Part shown: positions 25,522-34,409 of the stretch, in pieces
How the letters are laid out: every line of letters begins with the position of its first letter
Position numbering within the stretch: the first letter of the stretch is position 1
Assembly (NCBI GenBank): GCA_013202845.1
Contig: JABMPT010000010.1
Span: forward strand, 1-59,875
Reading direction: 5' to 3'
Source of the DNA: Candidatus Woesearchaeota archaeon
GTDB taxonomy: Archaea; Nanobdellota; Nanobdellia; Woesearchaeales; GCA-2686295
Length of the DNA: 59,875 nt
Position numbers and translations under genes: made by a program
Notes under the pieces: model-generated
Databases searched by the model: none
Seen by the model: the letters and a program-made list of their open reading frames with translations, nothing else
Told to the model about the DNA's origin: nothing

Positions 25522-26637
25522 ATGGGAAAAGACTATTACAAGATACTGGGCGTTGACAAGAACGCTTCAAAAGAAGAGATAAAAAAAGCTTACAAGAAAC
25601 TAGCCAAGAAACATCATCCTGACCTGAACAAGGATGAAGGAGCTACTGAAAAGTTCAAGGAAATAAGTGAGGCTGCAGCTGTTCTTAGTGACGACCAAAA
25701 AAAGCAGCAATACGACCAGTTCGGAAGCGACAGTTTTAAGCATGGCTCAGGTCCTAGTGGATTCAATTTTTCTGACTTCGATTTTTCATCCTTTGGAGGG
25801 GATTTCGGAGATATCTTTGATCATCTGGGTGACATCTTTGGCGGAGGTGGTGGCGGTCGGAGAAGGAGTTCCCACAGGAAAGGAGCTGACCTTAGAGCCG
25901 ATGTCACAGTAACACTTGAAGAAGTCTACTCCGGTACAAAGAAAAAACTTAAGATAAGGAAGAATGAGTCATGTGAGAAATGTGATGGTAAAGGCGGAAC
26001 TGGGTTAGAGACCTGTTCAACTTGTCATGGCTCTGGAAGGATGACTGACTCTAGAAGAACACCTTTCGGAATATTCCAAACTACAAGTGTTTGTCGCGAC
26101 TGTGGAGGTTCTGGAGAGATGATAAAGAATGTCTGCCATAAATGCGATGGTTCAGGAGTTGTTGTTAAAGAAAAAACCTTGGAGATTGACATTCCTGAAG
26201 GTATTGAGCATGGCTCAAGATTGAGATTGACTAGTGAAGGCGAAGCTGGCTACCGCGGCGGACGAGCCGGTGACCTTTTTGTCTTTATTCACATCGAAGA
26301 GCACGAGGTTTTCAAACGCGAGGACAATGATATACTTCTTGAAATGCCAATCAGTATCATACAAGCATCTTTAGGTGCGGAGATAGAAGTACCCACTTTG
26401 GAAGGAAAAGCAAAGTTGAAGATTTCTGCAGGTACACAGACAAACACAGTATTCAAGATGAAAGGCAAAGGATTACCATATTTACATTCCTACGGCACAG
26501 GAGACCAACTGGTAAAAGTTGTTGTCAAAACACCTGACAAGTTAAGCAAAAATCAAGAGAAAGCAATGAAAGACCTTGCAAAAGAGCTTGGAGAAGAAGT
26601 TAATCCGCAAAAGAGTTTTTTTAAGAAGTTCTTCTAA
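25522..26637 (+). CDS. dnaJ: DnaJ (Hsp40) co-chaperone
   Basis: This 371-residue type I DnaJ has the J domain (residues 1-70, [19 protein letters not shown] and the HPD of KKHHPDLNK) and a Gly/Phe-rich region with [10 protein letters not shown]. It has four CxxCxGxG zinc motifs ([32 protein letters not shown]) and the two beta-sandwich client-binding domains. The length is normal. It stimulates DnaK ATPase activity and delivers clients. It starts 6 bases after the OLD gene, completing the operon. Confidence 0.97.
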   Translation: MGKDYYKILGVDKNASKEEIKKAYKKLAKKHHPDLNKDEGATEKFKEISEAAAVLSDDQKKQQYDQFGSDSFKHGSGPSGFNFSDFDFSSFGGDFGDIFDHLGDIFGGGGGGRRRSSHRKGADLRADVTVTLEEVYSGTKKKLKIRKNESCEKCDGKGGTGLETCSTCHGSGRMTDSRRTPFGIFQTTSVCRDCGGSGEMIKNVCHKCDGSGVVVKEKTLEIDIPEGIEHGSRLRLTSEGEAGYRGGRAGDLFVFIHIEEHEVFKREDNDILLEMPISIIQASLGAEIEVPTLEGKAKLKISAGTQTNTVFKMKGKGLPYLHSYGTGDQLVKVVVKTPDKLSKNQEKAMKDLAKELGEEVNPQKSFFKKFF

Positions 26638-26670
26638 AAGCTTTAAATAATTCTGTTCATTACTGCTATT

Positions 26671-27573
26671 ATGACTCTTGACTCGGATATTAAAGATCTT
26701 GAAGGAGAGTTTGATGAGTTGAGAACTGCCAAGATTAATGTCAAGCCAGAGCTTTCTAGATCTCAATTGAGGAAAGTCAAAAAGTATACAAGCCAAGTTG
26801 CAGATTTTGAATGGGAATTTAATCAAATACAGAGAGACTATGATGCTGGGTGGCGTACTTATGATACTCTTTACCTTGCAGAATTCCAGATAAAATTAAT
26901 GGATATAGATGAAGATATAGCTAAACTGAAAAAAAGAATTCCTTCTGACAATCCTGTTTATCAAAAATTAGGTTCTCTGTCTCGAAGACTTTCTGTAGTA
27001 GAGAGAAAGGGTGATGTCATCCTTGATACTGAAGACGCTGAAGATGAAATAACAAACTCAATAGATACAACTGTACAGATTCCAACTACTAATTTTGAAC
27101 CTAATTTTTCAATCCCTGCAACTCCTTCTTACCAAAGAGAGCCAAGGTTTAATTCAGGGTTAAAATGGGGTTTGACAAGGTTCTTGTTGTTTGGAGCAGG
27201 TGGAGGATATGGAGCTTATCACTGGCATGATTGGGTTTCAGAAACTTCCAAATACGGTTCTGCTGGCAGTCTTGATCAGGGGGAGACCACTATTATTTTT
27301 GGCTGTCTTGCAGGAATATTTGGTATTATGCTACCTAGTTTATTGGAGGAAGTTGATTTTAGTGGATTTTATCGCACAGCAGCAAATGTTGGTAGACATG
27401 TACTTTACGGCACTTTGGGAACCACAATAGGCGGTTTTTTTGGTGGTTTTTTTGGGGGTATTATTGGCAATGCAATTTCTACTGATATGTATCTTGATGG
27501 TCTTTACTATGGTACTGCAGCAGGTGCATTATGTGGTCTCGTAATGGGTATTACAAATGCGCGAGAACATTGA
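26671..27573 (+). CDS. Paralogue 1: N-terminal LDxDIKDLExEF motif plus glycine-rich membrane region
   Basis: This 300-residue protein starts with the motif MTLDSDIKDLEGEFDELR shared with the next two genes. A helical, charged region runs to about residue 130. The C-terminal half has about four hydrophobic segments, the last holding a glycine zipper (GGFFGGFFGGIIGNAI). It is an integral membrane protein with a cytoplasmic helical N-terminus. A TATA-like CTTTAAATAA about 25-28 bases before the ATG suggests its own leaderless promoter. No family was recognised. Confidence 0.65.
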   Translation: MTLDSDIKDLEGEFDELRTAKINVKPELSRSQLRKVKKYTSQVADFEWEFNQIQRDYDAGWRTYDTLYLAEFQIKLMDIDEDIAKLKKRIPSDNPVYQKLGSLSRRLSVVERKGDVILDTEDAEDEITNSIDTTVQIPTTNFEPNFSIPATPSYQREPRFNSGLKWGLTRFLLFGAGGGYGAYHWHDWVSETSKYGSAGSLDQGETTIIFGCLAGIFGIMLPSLLEEVDFSGFYRTAANVGRHVLYGTLGTTIGGFFGGFFGGIIGNAISTDMYLDGLYYGTAAGALCGLVMGITNAREH

Positions 27574-27617
27574 CATTGATAAACCTTTAAAAAAATTATT
27601 GCATTACCTATTTCAGA

Positions 27618-27917
27618 ATGCCACTTGATAACGATGTTAAGGAATTAGAGAATGAATTTAGTGAATTAGAAAGATTAGAGATTAATGTAAAAGATGAACC
27701 AACTAATATTGAAGTTTCTACTAAGAAAAGACTATTGAGAGCGTTTTTTAATTATGTGTTAGCTGGTGGGGTTGGAGGTGTGTTGATGGGTTTACCGATG
27801 TCTTTTGATCCTGAACTTGCTAATTCAGAAACTTATGGTATTGCTACGGGTCTTCTGGTTAATGTTATGGGTATTGGATTTGGCATTTATGGTTATTTTA
27901 GAGGATATAAGTCTTGA
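27618..27917 (+). CDS. Paralogue 2: short member of the tandem family
   Basis: The 99-residue protein begins MPLDNDVKELENEFSELERL and IxVKDE, matching its neighbours, followed by two glycine-rich hydrophobic segments (YVLAGGVGGVLMGLPMSF and VNVMGIGFGIYGYF). It lacks the long middle of the first paralogue. A TTTAAAAAAATT box lies about 28 bases before the ATG, so it is likely transcribed from its own promoter. Confidence 0.6.
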   Translation: MPLDNDVKELENEFSELERLEINVKDEPTNIEVSTKKRLLRAFFNYVLAGGVGGVLMGLPMSFDPELANSETYGIATGLLVNVMGIGFGIYGYFRGYKS

Positions 27918-27976
27918 AGAGGTTTATTTTAAAACACTTTGAATAGATTTAAAAGAATAATTCGCTTTCCAATACT

Positions 27977-28336
27977 ATGACTCTTGACTTGTCTGTTGCA
28001 GAATTGGAAGAAGAGTTTGACAGTCTAAGAAATATAGAGATTAAAGTTAAAGAAGAGTATGATTTTTTTTCAAATTCTTATTCTGATACTTCTTCAGTTT
28101 CATCGACTAAACCTACTACTGGTGATAGAGTTGTAGGAGGATTGGAAACAGGGTTGCTATATAGCTCGTATGGGTTTATTGTTTGTGGAATTGGAGGGTC
28201 GTTATTAGGTCTTACACTGAGCATGAACGATGTTATTGATGGTTATAGTGGTTTTATTTGTGCAGTAGTAGGTATGGCAATAGGCTTAGTAGGTGGAGGG
28301 ATTATTGGATATAAGGATGGTCACAGACGGCCATAA
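27977..28336 (+). CDS. Paralogue 3: short member of the tandem family
   Basis: The 119-residue protein starts MTLDLSVAELEEEFDSLRNI followed by EIKVKEE, again matching the shared N-terminus. A Ser/Thr-rich linker follows, then two hydrophobic glycine-rich segments (FIVCGIGGSLLGLTL and GMAIGLVGGGIIGY). It has its own TATTTAAAA-like box about 25 bases before the ATG. Three tandem copies with separate promoters point to duplication and divergence in place. Confidence 0.6.
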   Translation: MTLDLSVAELEEEFDSLRNIEIKVKEEYDFFSNSYSDTSSVSSTKPTTGDRVVGGLETGLLYSSYGFIVCGIGGSLLGLTLSMNDVIDGYSGFICAVVGMAIGLVGGGIIGYKDGHRRP

Positions 28337-28398
28337 TAGTCTTCAATAGAAAAAAATAAAAACCTCTAATCTAATATTCTCTAAAAAGAGGTGTTTTT

Positions 28399-29490
28399 TT
28401 GAAGTTAAGGGAATACAAGAACCTAAGGCTGAAGTGGTATAATAAGTTGTTTAACTTCTTTCTTATCATTGCTATGTCCTTGATTATCATTGCTTTTATC
28501 GTTCTCGGCATGGCTGAGGAGTCAATTGTTTATTTTGAGGACAGAGGAGATGCTGTTGCTGCTAAATTCGTCGATTTGATTTCTGGCAGTGCTGGAGAGT
28601 TATTTTCAGGTCTTGAGGTTGAAACCATGATTGGTGATGAATTCGCTGCTGAGCTGCCTGAAGGTAATTTATGTGATTCTCTTGATAAGATAGAGTTTGG
28701 TGGAGGTATGCCTCGTGAAGGCATGTATGATAGGGTGCCTCCTGAAGGCATGGATGGAATGCCTCCTGACATGATGGATTTTAATGAGGAAGAGTTAAGA
28801 GCCATGATGGAGGAGAGATGCGCAGAAGGTTCTGTTGACAAGAATAATCTTGTTGCAGGAGCAATGGAGGTTCAGTTCGCAGAATTCTCTAATGAGTTGA
28901 GCGATAGTATACAGGAAGGTTTTGAAGTCGGCATTACTGAAAGCAGGGCTTTCCTAGGAGATTTCAAGAGCAGAGTTTATCCTTTCCTTGACATGAGGAT
29001 CTTGAGCGGCATATTATTGATTCTATTGATTTTTTACTTTATCAACAATGATTTGGTCATTGTCATCCATTACATTGCTAAAGAGCTTGTTTTTGTGGTT
29101 ACTTTGGTGTTCTTATTGCCCTATGTTTTGTTTAAGACCAATGTTATCGGCTTGTTGTTTGAAAAGGTTGATTTGATTGGCATGTTGAACTTACAATTAC
29201 CTATCAATCCCCAATTGATTTTAGCCAGGGCTATCGAGATTGTTTCTAGTGAGATGCTTGGCTTCTACGAGCAGTATTTGATCTATGCTTTGGTTGCTTT
29301 CATTGCTGGTATTGTCCTTTTGATTGGTAATAATGCTTTCTTAATGCCTTTCTTTGCAAAAAAGCTTGGTGAAGCTAAGTTGAAGAAAGTTGATGAAGTG
29401 AAGAAAAAAGCAGAAGAAGGTAAAGAAGAAGTTAAGGAAGAGAAAAAAGAAGCTCCTAAGAAGAAGCCTAAGAAGAAAAAGAAGAAATAA
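28399..29490 (+). CDS. Multi-pass membrane protein with Met/Pro-rich loop
   Basis: The 363-residue protein uses a TTG start at 28399 with AGAGGTG just before it. One membrane helix lies near residues 18-38, and an outside region of about 150 residues contains a Met/Pro-rich stretch (GMYDRVPPEGMDGMPPDMMD). Four or so further helices (about 195-320) precede a Lys/Glu-rich cytoplasmic tail ending in poly-Lys. I do not recognise the family. The Met-rich loop could bind a soft metal such as copper, but that is only a possibility. Confidence 0.6.
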   Translation: MKLREYKNLRLKWYNKLFNFFLIIAMSLIIIAFIVLGMAEESIVYFEDRGDAVAAKFVDLISGSAGELFSGLEVETMIGDEFAAELPEGNLCDSLDKIEFGGGMPREGMYDRVPPEGMDGMPPDMMDFNEEELRAMMEERCAEGSVDKNNLVAGAMEVQFAEFSNELSDSIQEGFEVGITESRAFLGDFKSRVYPFLDMRILSGILLILLIFYFINNDLVIVIHYIAKELVFVVTLVFLLPYVLFKTNVIGLLFEKVDLIGMLNLQLPINPQLILARAIEIVSSEMLGFYEQYLIYALVAFIAGIVLLIGNNAFLMPFFAKKLGEAKLKKVDEVKKKAEEGKEEVKEEKKEAPKKKPKKKKKK

Positions 29491-29581
29491 AAATCAACTT
29501 TTCTTTTATTTTCACAATATTTTTATAAAACAACTCCCAAATATTTTATAGTTCATATTATAATAGACTGGATGTGGTGAA

Positions 29582-32500
29582 ATGAAAATAAAACGCACAT
29601 TAATTCTTTTGATAGTTTTAGTATTATTTACACAGATTGTTTCAGCTGGTTTTTTTGACAATTTTTTCAATATGATAACCGGTAGTGTTATTGAAAACAC
29701 CACTACTGAACCAGAATGCACAGATTCTGATGATGGGAAGGATTATTTTGTGAGGGGGACAGTGAATTTCATGAACAAAGATTATAGAGATACCTGTCAA
29801 CTTGGAGACTTGAAAGAATTTTATTGTGAAGATGGTATTGTGAAGGAGGAGATAGTGGATTGTTACTGTGCGAGTGAACCAGAATTGTTTGGAGTTTGCA
29901 TTGAAGAGGCAACATGTGATGATACTGAACACCCATCTGAACAACCAGAAGAGTATCAAGATCCTTATGTTAAAGGTGAATTATATCTGACCTTCAAAAA
30001 TAGAGCGGGATTAGATGTGGAGAAGGTCGTGGAGGATGTATGTAGGGATAAATATACAGATAGATTGCTTGATTATAGCTGCAGGCCTAATTATGACGGT
30101 TTAGTTAGGAGTGGATGGGGAACTGATATTATTTGCGAATATGGCTGTGAAGATGGTGTGTGTCTGGAAGAAGGAATGACTGAACCAGAGCCAGAAGAGC
30201 CTATTGTTGAAGAGCCTACCCCTATAGATCTAGAGTGCCTTAAGGAAGGAGAACCTTATGAACAGGGAGGAGATAAGCAGTGCTGCGAAGGCTTAAATGC
30301 TATATCTGCAAGTGTCGGGGACGGCAGAATATGCAGTTTAACAGCTGGTTATTATTGTAGCCCTTGTGGTAATGGAGTTTGTGAAGGAGGAGAAAGCACA
30401 TGTAATTGTCTAGAGGACTGCCCATGCGAAGAGGGTAAAGCATACTCATACACTTGCCGAGATGGAACAGAAATTCCTATGTGTGAATGTTCAAACGGTA
30501 AATGGGATTGTGTGACCGCTCCAGAAAATCAATGCCCTGCACAGGTTTGTGGCAATGAAATCTGTGAAGGTGATGAACTAGAAACATGCCCACAGGATTG
30601 TCAATGTGGATGCCCAGATACACCTGAGACTGTCTGTGGTAATAACGGCGTGACATATACGAATTCCTGTAATGCACTATGTGGTGGTACCCATGTAGCA
30701 TGTAATGGCGCATGCCCATGCCCTGTTTGTGGTAATGGAATTTGTGAAAGAAATGAAAATATAGATAATTGTCCAGATGATTGTAAAGAAGAAGGAGATT
30801 GTAGAGATAATATTGATTGTCCAATAAAGATGAAATGTAAAAATTCTGTTTGTGTTGATGTAGGATGTATACAAGAAGGTGGAACAAGTCCTGGTGCAAT
30901 CAGTCCAGAGTACATATACCATATGGCAACAGAATGCTGTGAAGGCTTGATAACAACAGCATATTTTGGAAATTATGATGAAAAATGTAATTTTGTAATA
31001 TTAGCAGGAGGTCCATCAGGAGTGTGCACTAAATGTGGTGATGGGCAATGTGGAAAAGGAGAAACAGAATGTAATTGTCCGGATGATTGTATATCAGAAC
31101 CACCACCAGATGTTCCTCCTGGTTGTAAGAGAGTTATTCGTGATGATGGAATGGAGGAAGTTAAATGTGAGAGACAATGTCCGGAAATTCCTGAGCAGGC
31201 TATAAAGAAATGCGAGGAAACAGATGGAAAAGCAGAAAAAAGATTTGATCCAAACGGCTGTCCTTTTATAGAATGTGAATATGCTCCTGTGCAGCCTCCA
31301 GGTAGAGTAGGATGTCCTTCAGAAGAATTATTAAATGAAATGAGGAAGAAATGCCTTAGTATAGACTTAGAACCAATTTCAATTAAAAAAGAAGAGTGTG
31401 AGTTCATAAAGTGCAGTGGAAAAGGCGAGGTTGAGGACAAATGTGCAGGTGTTGAAACTCCAGGGGTTAAGGAAGAGTGCATGAAGAAAGGCGGAAAGAT
31501 TGTGAAGGATTTTGATCCAAATGGTTGCTCTAAGACAATATGTGTTCCTGCTGAAGAAGAGGAATTTGAATGTAAAATAGATTTGCCTTCTAAAACATAT
31601 GACAACTGCGAGTATGAGGGCGGTAACATTGTTATGAAGAGAGATGATGAAGGTTGTATCAGGTTTGTTGAATGCGCAAAAAGAGGAAATCAGGATGTGG
31701 TGTATGAGAAAGTGGATGAAGTGCCTTCTGCTGCAAATCTGCTGTCTGTTGCCTTAAAGCTTGAAAGCCTGAAGGTAGAGATTGACAAGATGATAAGGAA
31801 ACTGAGAGGCTTAGCAAACTATTATGATGACCTTGGCAATGCCGCAGAAGCTAACAAGTTCAGAAAAGTTGCTGGGCTGTTTTCAAACGCTAATGATAAG
31901 ATAGAAGACATCAAGGCTAATCTTAGGGAAACAGCGAGAGATATGACAAAAGAGGACCTTAGGGACTTAAAGCATGACATAAAGTATGTCTCAGAAGTTG
32001 TTATGGAAGATGCTCTTTACATAATTCTCGGCGGTGAGATAAAGCTGGAAGGCAGTGTTGGCGTAACAGAAGAGGGCTATGCAGACTGCGGTGATGACAG
32101 TGGATGCTGGTCAGAGGCATTCAGGATTTGTGAGCCAGCTTTGTTTAAACCCGGAAACATGCCTGGTTTTGAAGTTGTAATCAGTGGTGTGGACGACGAA
32201 GTGTGCATCTTAGAAGTCACTTATCAGGATATGGACATGGTTTGTGAAGTAGAGGATTACACAACTGCTGAAGTTGATGGGGTGGATATCTTCCAATACT
32301 GTGAAGGTAGCCTATTTGGCTGGGTTCAAGAGCAGATGAGCAATGCTCCTCCGCCTCCAGAAGTACCAAAAAACTGTGAAGATATGGTTGATACGGGTGA
32401 AATGAATGATTGTTATATCGAACTTGCAGGACGAACCGGAGATAGTGATGTGTGCGAAAAAATAACTGTTAGCAGTAGGAAGGATAAATGTTATGCAGCA

Positions 32501-32836
32501 GTGGCAGAGGAACAACCAACAGAAGGGGTTACATCAAAGACACTTCGTTCTGTTGAAGGAAGTCTGTTATACTTCTATAATGAAAATTGCCCCCATTGTG
32601 AAAAACAAGAACCAGAAATAACAAGAATTGAGAAATATTTTGGAACTCTCATCAAGATTGAGAGATTAAATACAGAAAAAGACTCAGAAATTTTTGCCAA
32701 GTATAACATTGAGGCTGTTCCATCTTTTGTTTATATTGGGTTAGATGAATGCACTAGCAAAAAGATTGGTTATACTGAATATAAGGAATTGAGGGAGTGG
32801 ATTTATTCAGATGAATGTACCGGAGGTGTTTCCTAA
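29582..32836 (+). CDS. Secreted Cys-rich protein with Kazal-like and thioredoxin-like domains
   Basis: The 1084-residue protein has a signal peptide (1-20), followed by FFDNFFNMITGSVIE, common in exported Woesearchaeota proteins. It carries DSDDGKDYFVRGT and YGCEDGVC modules, and CGNGxCExGE units near residues 263, 323, 383 and 484. A Kazal-like protease-inhibitor domain lies near 342-380 (VCGNNGVTYTNSCNALC). Further Cys modules precede a helical domain (about 714-818). The C-terminus is thioredoxin-like (about 993-1080) with CPHC (first Cys 1003) and the cis-Pro EAVPSFVYIG. It probably handles disulphides outside the membrane. It is the first gene of a five-gene operon. Confidence 0.8.
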   Translation: MKIKRTLILLIVLVLFTQIVSAGFFDNFFNMITGSVIENTTTEPECTDSDDGKDYFVRGTVNFMNKDYRDTCQLGDLKEFYCEDGIVKEEIVDCYCASEPELFGVCIEEATCDDTEHPSEQPEEYQDPYVKGELYLTFKNRAGLDVEKVVEDVCRDKYTDRLLDYSCRPNYDGLVRSGWGTDIICEYGCEDGVCLEEGMTEPEPEEPIVEEPTPIDLECLKEGEPYEQGGDKQCCEGLNAISASVGDGRICSLTAGYYCSPCGNGVCEGGESTCNCLEDCPCEEGKAYSYTCRDGTEIPMCECSNGKWDCVTAPENQCPAQVCGNEICEGDELETCPQDCQCGCPDTPETVCGNNGVTYTNSCNALCGGTHVACNGACPCPVCGNGICERNENIDNCPDDCKEEGDCRDNIDCPIKMKCKNSVCVDVGCIQEGGTSPGAISPEYIYHMATECCEGLITTAYFGNYDEKCNFVILAGGPSGVCTKCGDGQCGKGETECNCPDDCISEPPPDVPPGCKRVIRDDGMEEVKCERQCPEIPEQAIKKCEETDGKAEKRFDPNGCPFIECEYAPVQPPGRVGCPSEELLNEMRKKCLSIDLEPISIKKEECEFIKCSGKGEVEDKCAGVETPGVKEECMKKGGKIVKDFDPNGCSKTICVPAEEEEFECKIDLPSKTYDNCEYEGGNIVMKRDDEGCIRFVECAKRGNQDVVYEKVDEVPSAANLLSVALKLESLKVEIDKMIRKLRGLANYYDDLGNAAEANKFRKVAGLFSNANDKIEDIKANLRETARDMTKEDLRDLKHDIKYVSEVVMEDALYIILGGEIKLEGSVGVTEEGYADCGDDSGCWSEAFRICEPALFKPGNMPGFEVVISGVDDEVCILEVTYQDMDMVCEVEDYTTAEVDGVDIFQYCEGSLFGWVQEQMSNAPPPPEVPKNCEDMVDTGEMNDCYIELAGRTGDSDVCEKITVSSRKDKCYAAVAEEQPTEGVTSKTLRSVEGSLLYFYNENCPHCEKQEPEITRIEKYFGTLIKIERLNTEKDSEIFAKYNIEAVPSFVYIGLDECTSKKIGYTEYKELREWIYSDECTGGVS

Positions 32837-33018
32837 TGTTTAGAAAAATTATTATGATTTGCCTGATAATCTTACTTGTGCTTTTTACAGCAGGATGCGA
32901 GCTAGGTGCAGAGAATATTAAATCTGAAGAAGAAGCGCAGGAAGCTGTTGTGGATGTAAGCGAAGACATAGCAAATATAGCAGATACGCTTGAAAGCATT
33001 AACGCAGATTTGGGATAA
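32836..33018 (+). CDS. Small lipoprotein
   Basis: The 60-residue protein has a lipoprotein-type signal (ILLVLFTAGC) and then a short acidic helix (ENIKSEEEAQEAVVDVSEDI). Its ATG overlaps the stop of the previous gene by one base (TAATG), with GGAGGTG upstream. It may be an accessory subunit of the neighbouring exported proteins. Confidence 0.65.
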   Translation: MFRKIIMICLIILLVLFTAGCELGAENIKSEEEAQEAVVDVSEDIANIADTLESINADLG

Positions 33019-33038
33019 GAAAATAAGACAGGAAATAG

Positions 33039-34409
33039 ATGAAAAAAATAATCTTATTATTAATATTATTAATCTTTCTTAGTAGCTGCGCTGAGGAGAC
33101 AATAACAGGAGTTGAGTGGTTCCAGACAGGAAATACACAAGATATAACCACGCTTGAGACAAAGTTGTCAGAAGAACTTGAAGATAACAGAATGGGTGGT
33201 TTGTGGGATCTTAAAACACCAGAGAATTATGGAGAAAGTCCACCAAGACAGTTTGTTCAAGATATTAATGAATTAGGGACAAAGAGGATTCGTATAATTA
33301 TCGATGATGGAGATTACCAGGATGTTGATTGGAGCAAAGAAGGATATTCGCATTTTTATATTCAAGATGATGCAGAGGAAATAATAACTGGTTTAGCTAA
33401 TAAAGAGTTAAAGATCCTTTTAGGTCTAGTTTTTTGGGATCCGGAAGCTCCATCTTTTACAGAGGATGATCAACAAGATTACTCAAGATTTAAAACAGAA
33501 GATGAAATACAACATTACCTTGATTATACCCAGTTTATTGTTAATCATTTTAAAGATAAAATTGAGTATTATGAAATATTAAACGAGCCAAACATTGGAC
33601 ACGGCACACAACAATATGTAGAATTTAACAATTATATAAATTTAGTCGAAAGAGTTATTCCGGTTATTCGAGAGGAAGATCCTAATGCAAAGATAGTTGT
33701 TGGAGCTATAGCTTCTTTTCGTGCAGAAAACACCAGAGAATATTTATTTGGCCTTTTGAAATCAGATGTGATGCCTTTAGTTGATGGGATTTCTTTTCAT
33801 CCAATGTATACTGAAGCATCTCCTCAGTATAATAAAGAATATTATTATAACTATCCTTCTTTGATGCAAGAAATAAAAGATACAGCTTTTGCTCACGGTT
33901 TTGAGGGAGAGTTTATAGCTGATGAGATTACTTATCGTACCCTTTTTAATCCTCATCCTGATGAAATTTGGACATACAGTGAGACAGTATCTGCAAAATA
34001 TTATGCCAGAGGAATTATTATTAATTTAGGTTTGGACTTTACTATTGGGGTGGGTGAAATGGAGCCTGGTAATTATGACTTAGGTAAAATGAGAGTAGTT
34101 CAAAACTTAGCTACAGTCATGGCAGGAGAAAAACCAACAGACTTACCAATCGAAATACAATCAGAAGCAGAGAATATTATATATTATACATTCTCTTTGT
34201 CAAATGGAGATAAATTAATAGCACTTTGGACAGATGGTGTTGCTGTTGATGATGATCCTGGTGTTAATGCTGACTTGATTTTTGCTGGTTTTAGTGAAGT
34301 CACTGCTATTGATGTTTTCAATGGCTACACACAATCACTGGTTACTGAAGGGAATACTGTTAAGAACTTGATAGTAAGAGATTATCCATTGATACTTAAA
34401 ATAAAATGA
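33039..34409 (+). CDS. Glycoside-hydrolase-like lipoprotein (clan A barrel)
   Basis: The 456-residue protein has a lipoprotein signal (LLIFLSSCAEET) followed by what looks like a beta/alpha barrel. Motifs fit clan A glycoside hydrolases such as GH39/GH5: GTKRIRIIIDD on an early strand, YYEILNEPNIGHG with Glu183 as candidate acid/base, VDGISFHPMY, and EFIADEITYR with Glu296 as candidate nucleophile. A small C-terminal beta domain (about 370-456) matches the usual accessory sandwich. It probably cuts polysaccharides on the cell surface. The sugar is unknown. Confidence 0.7.
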   Translation: MKKIILLLILLIFLSSCAEETITGVEWFQTGNTQDITTLETKLSEELEDNRMGGLWDLKTPENYGESPPRQFVQDINELGTKRIRIIIDDGDYQDVDWSKEGYSHFYIQDDAEEIITGLANKELKILLGLVFWDPEAPSFTEDDQQDYSRFKTEDEIQHYLDYTQFIVNHFKDKIEYYEILNEPNIGHGTQQYVEFNNYINLVERVIPVIREEDPNAKIVVGAIASFRAENTREYLFGLLKSDVMPLVDGISFHPMYTEASPQYNKEYYYNYPSLMQEIKDTAFAHGFEGEFIADEITYRTLFNPHPDEIWTYSETVSAKYYARGIIINLGLDFTIGVGEMEPGNYDLGKMRVVQNLATVMAGEKPTDLPIEIQSEAENIIYYTFSLSNGDKLIALWTDGVAVDDDPGVNADLIFAGFSEVTAIDVFNGYTQSLVTEGNTVKNLIVRDYPLILKIK

